The notes beneath the pieces are model-generated. The model saw only the letters and a program-made list of their open reading frames with translations. It ran no database searches and was not told where the DNA came from. Made by a program: the position numbers and the translations under genes. Of a DNA stretch of 6,700 nt, positions 6,465 through 6,700 are shown in pieces. This DNA is from Calditrichota bacterium. GTDB lineage: Bacteria > Zhuqueibacterota > Zhuqueibacteria > Zhuqueibacterales > Geothermadaptataceae. Where the stretch lies: positions 1 to 6,700 of the forward strand of contig QQUM01000536.1 of NCBI GenBank assembly GCA_008501545.1. The letters run 5' to 3'. The number at the start of each line of letters is the position of its first letter. Position 1 is the first letter of the stretch.

Positions 6465-6492
6465 AGGTTACACGTTCCAGGTTACACGTTTC
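6465..6492. repeat. Tandem 14-nt repeat directly upstream of the kinase start codon
   Basis: Two adjacent copies, AGGTTACACGTTCC (6465-6478) and AGGTTACACGTTTC (6479-6492), are identical at 13 of 14 positions. The array begins 2 nt before the ATG at 6462 and occupies the whole ribosome-binding region, leaving no AGGAGG-like sequence at normal spacing. It resembles the short AACGTGT-type tandem arrays found between genes in some bacteria. On the transcript it reads GAACGTGTAACCT twice. Confidence 0.8.
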
Positions 6493-6512
6493 AGATTTAA
6501 TTACAGGGGTGG

Positions 6513-6541
6513 ATGTTACAGGTGCTTTATTGTTATTTCAA
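6513..6541 (-). promoter_or_regulatory. Candidate sigma70-type promoter upstream of the kinase gene
   Basis: The minus strand has TTGAAA (6541-6536), a 17-nt spacer and TAACAT (6518-6513), matching 5 of 6 and 4 of 6 consensus bases. It lies in the 87-nt gap after the adenylyltransferase stop and would give a leader of roughly 45 nt carrying the tandem repeat. If real, kinase, HAD and GH38 would have their own promoter in addition to read-through from upstream. Confidence 0.35.
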
Positions 6542-6549
6542 TCTGTCAG

Positions 6550-6700
6550 TTAATTTTCAGTCATTTTTGATATAATACGTGTCGTGGATTTCCCTTCGAC
6601 AAAATCGATTGTCCGGACTTCGCCACCAGCTGCGGCCACTTCCGGTGCACCGACGATGGTATCGAACGTATAATCGCCACCTTTCACCAGCACATCCGGC
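6550..6700 (-). CDS. rfaE2: RfaE2/HldE-type heptose-1-phosphate adenylyltransferase, C-terminal fragment
   Basis: Only the last 49 complete codons lie in the window; the N-terminus, with its nucleotide-binding HxGH-type motif, is beyond the right edge. The visible part begins [10 protein letters not shown] and continues through [27 protein letters not shown] to a TAA stop. This is the C-terminal signature of D-glycero-beta-D-manno-heptose 1-phosphate adenylyltransferase. KGGDY and the phosphate-contacting STT are the diagnostic pieces. The known enzyme joins heptose 1-phosphate and ATP to give ADP-heptose for lipopolysaccharide core synthesis in the cytoplasm. The stop falls where a stand-alone domain or the second half of fused HldE would end. 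Because a kinase-like gene follows downstream, a separate RfaE2 is more likely. Related glycerol-phosphate cytidylyltransferase-type enzymes are less likely given KGGDY. Confidence 0.88.
   Translation of the reverse strand, partial: PDVLVKGGDYTFDTIVGAPEVAAAGGEVRTIDFVEGKSTTRIISKMTEN

Overview
The window shows a stretch of moderate-GC bacterial chromosome in which every gene I can support lies on the minus strand, so transcription runs from position 6700 toward position 1. The genes point to a Gram-negative, polysaccharide-using environmental bacterium: LPS-heptose-type nucleotidyltransferase and kinase homologues, a large GH38 glycosidase and a membrane-anchored sialidase-fold protein. The combination, with palindromic intergenic repeats, would fit an FCB-type lineage (Bacteroidetes, Ignavibacteria, Calditrichota or KSB1-like). 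This assignment is an impression, not something the sequence proves.

In transcription order the right half holds: (1) the C-terminal 49 residues of an RfaE2/HldE-type adenylyltransferase (6550-6700, cut by the window edge); (2) an 87-nt gap with a candidate sigma70 promoter and a tandem 14-nt repeat that abuts the next start codon; (3) a PfkB-family sugar kinase related to, but diverged from, the heptose-7-phosphate kinase RfaE1 (5446-6462); (4) a HAD-superfamily phosphatase (4392-5345); and (5) a 929-residue GH38 alpha-mannosidase-family protein (1606-4395). Its TTG start overlaps the HAD stop codon, and it has Phe where the catalytic Asp nucleophile is expected. Kinase, phosphatase and nucleotidyltransferase are the chemical steps that make a nucleotide-activated heptose. 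The cassette may therefore make or remodel an activated heptose or manno-configured sugar, with the GH38 protein acting on a related glycoside in the cytoplasm. That link is inference.

The left half holds a RibD-C/DHFR-fold reductase (785-1351) bracketed by two different palindromic elements (682-760 and 1428-1491). After it comes the 5' part of a probable lipoprotein or membrane-anchored BNR/Asp-box sialidase-family protein (1-662), which continues off the left edge. The 254-nt gap between the GH38 and reductase genes holds nested inverted repeats and no convincing gene. I see no tRNA, rRNA, CRISPR array, transposase or phage gene.
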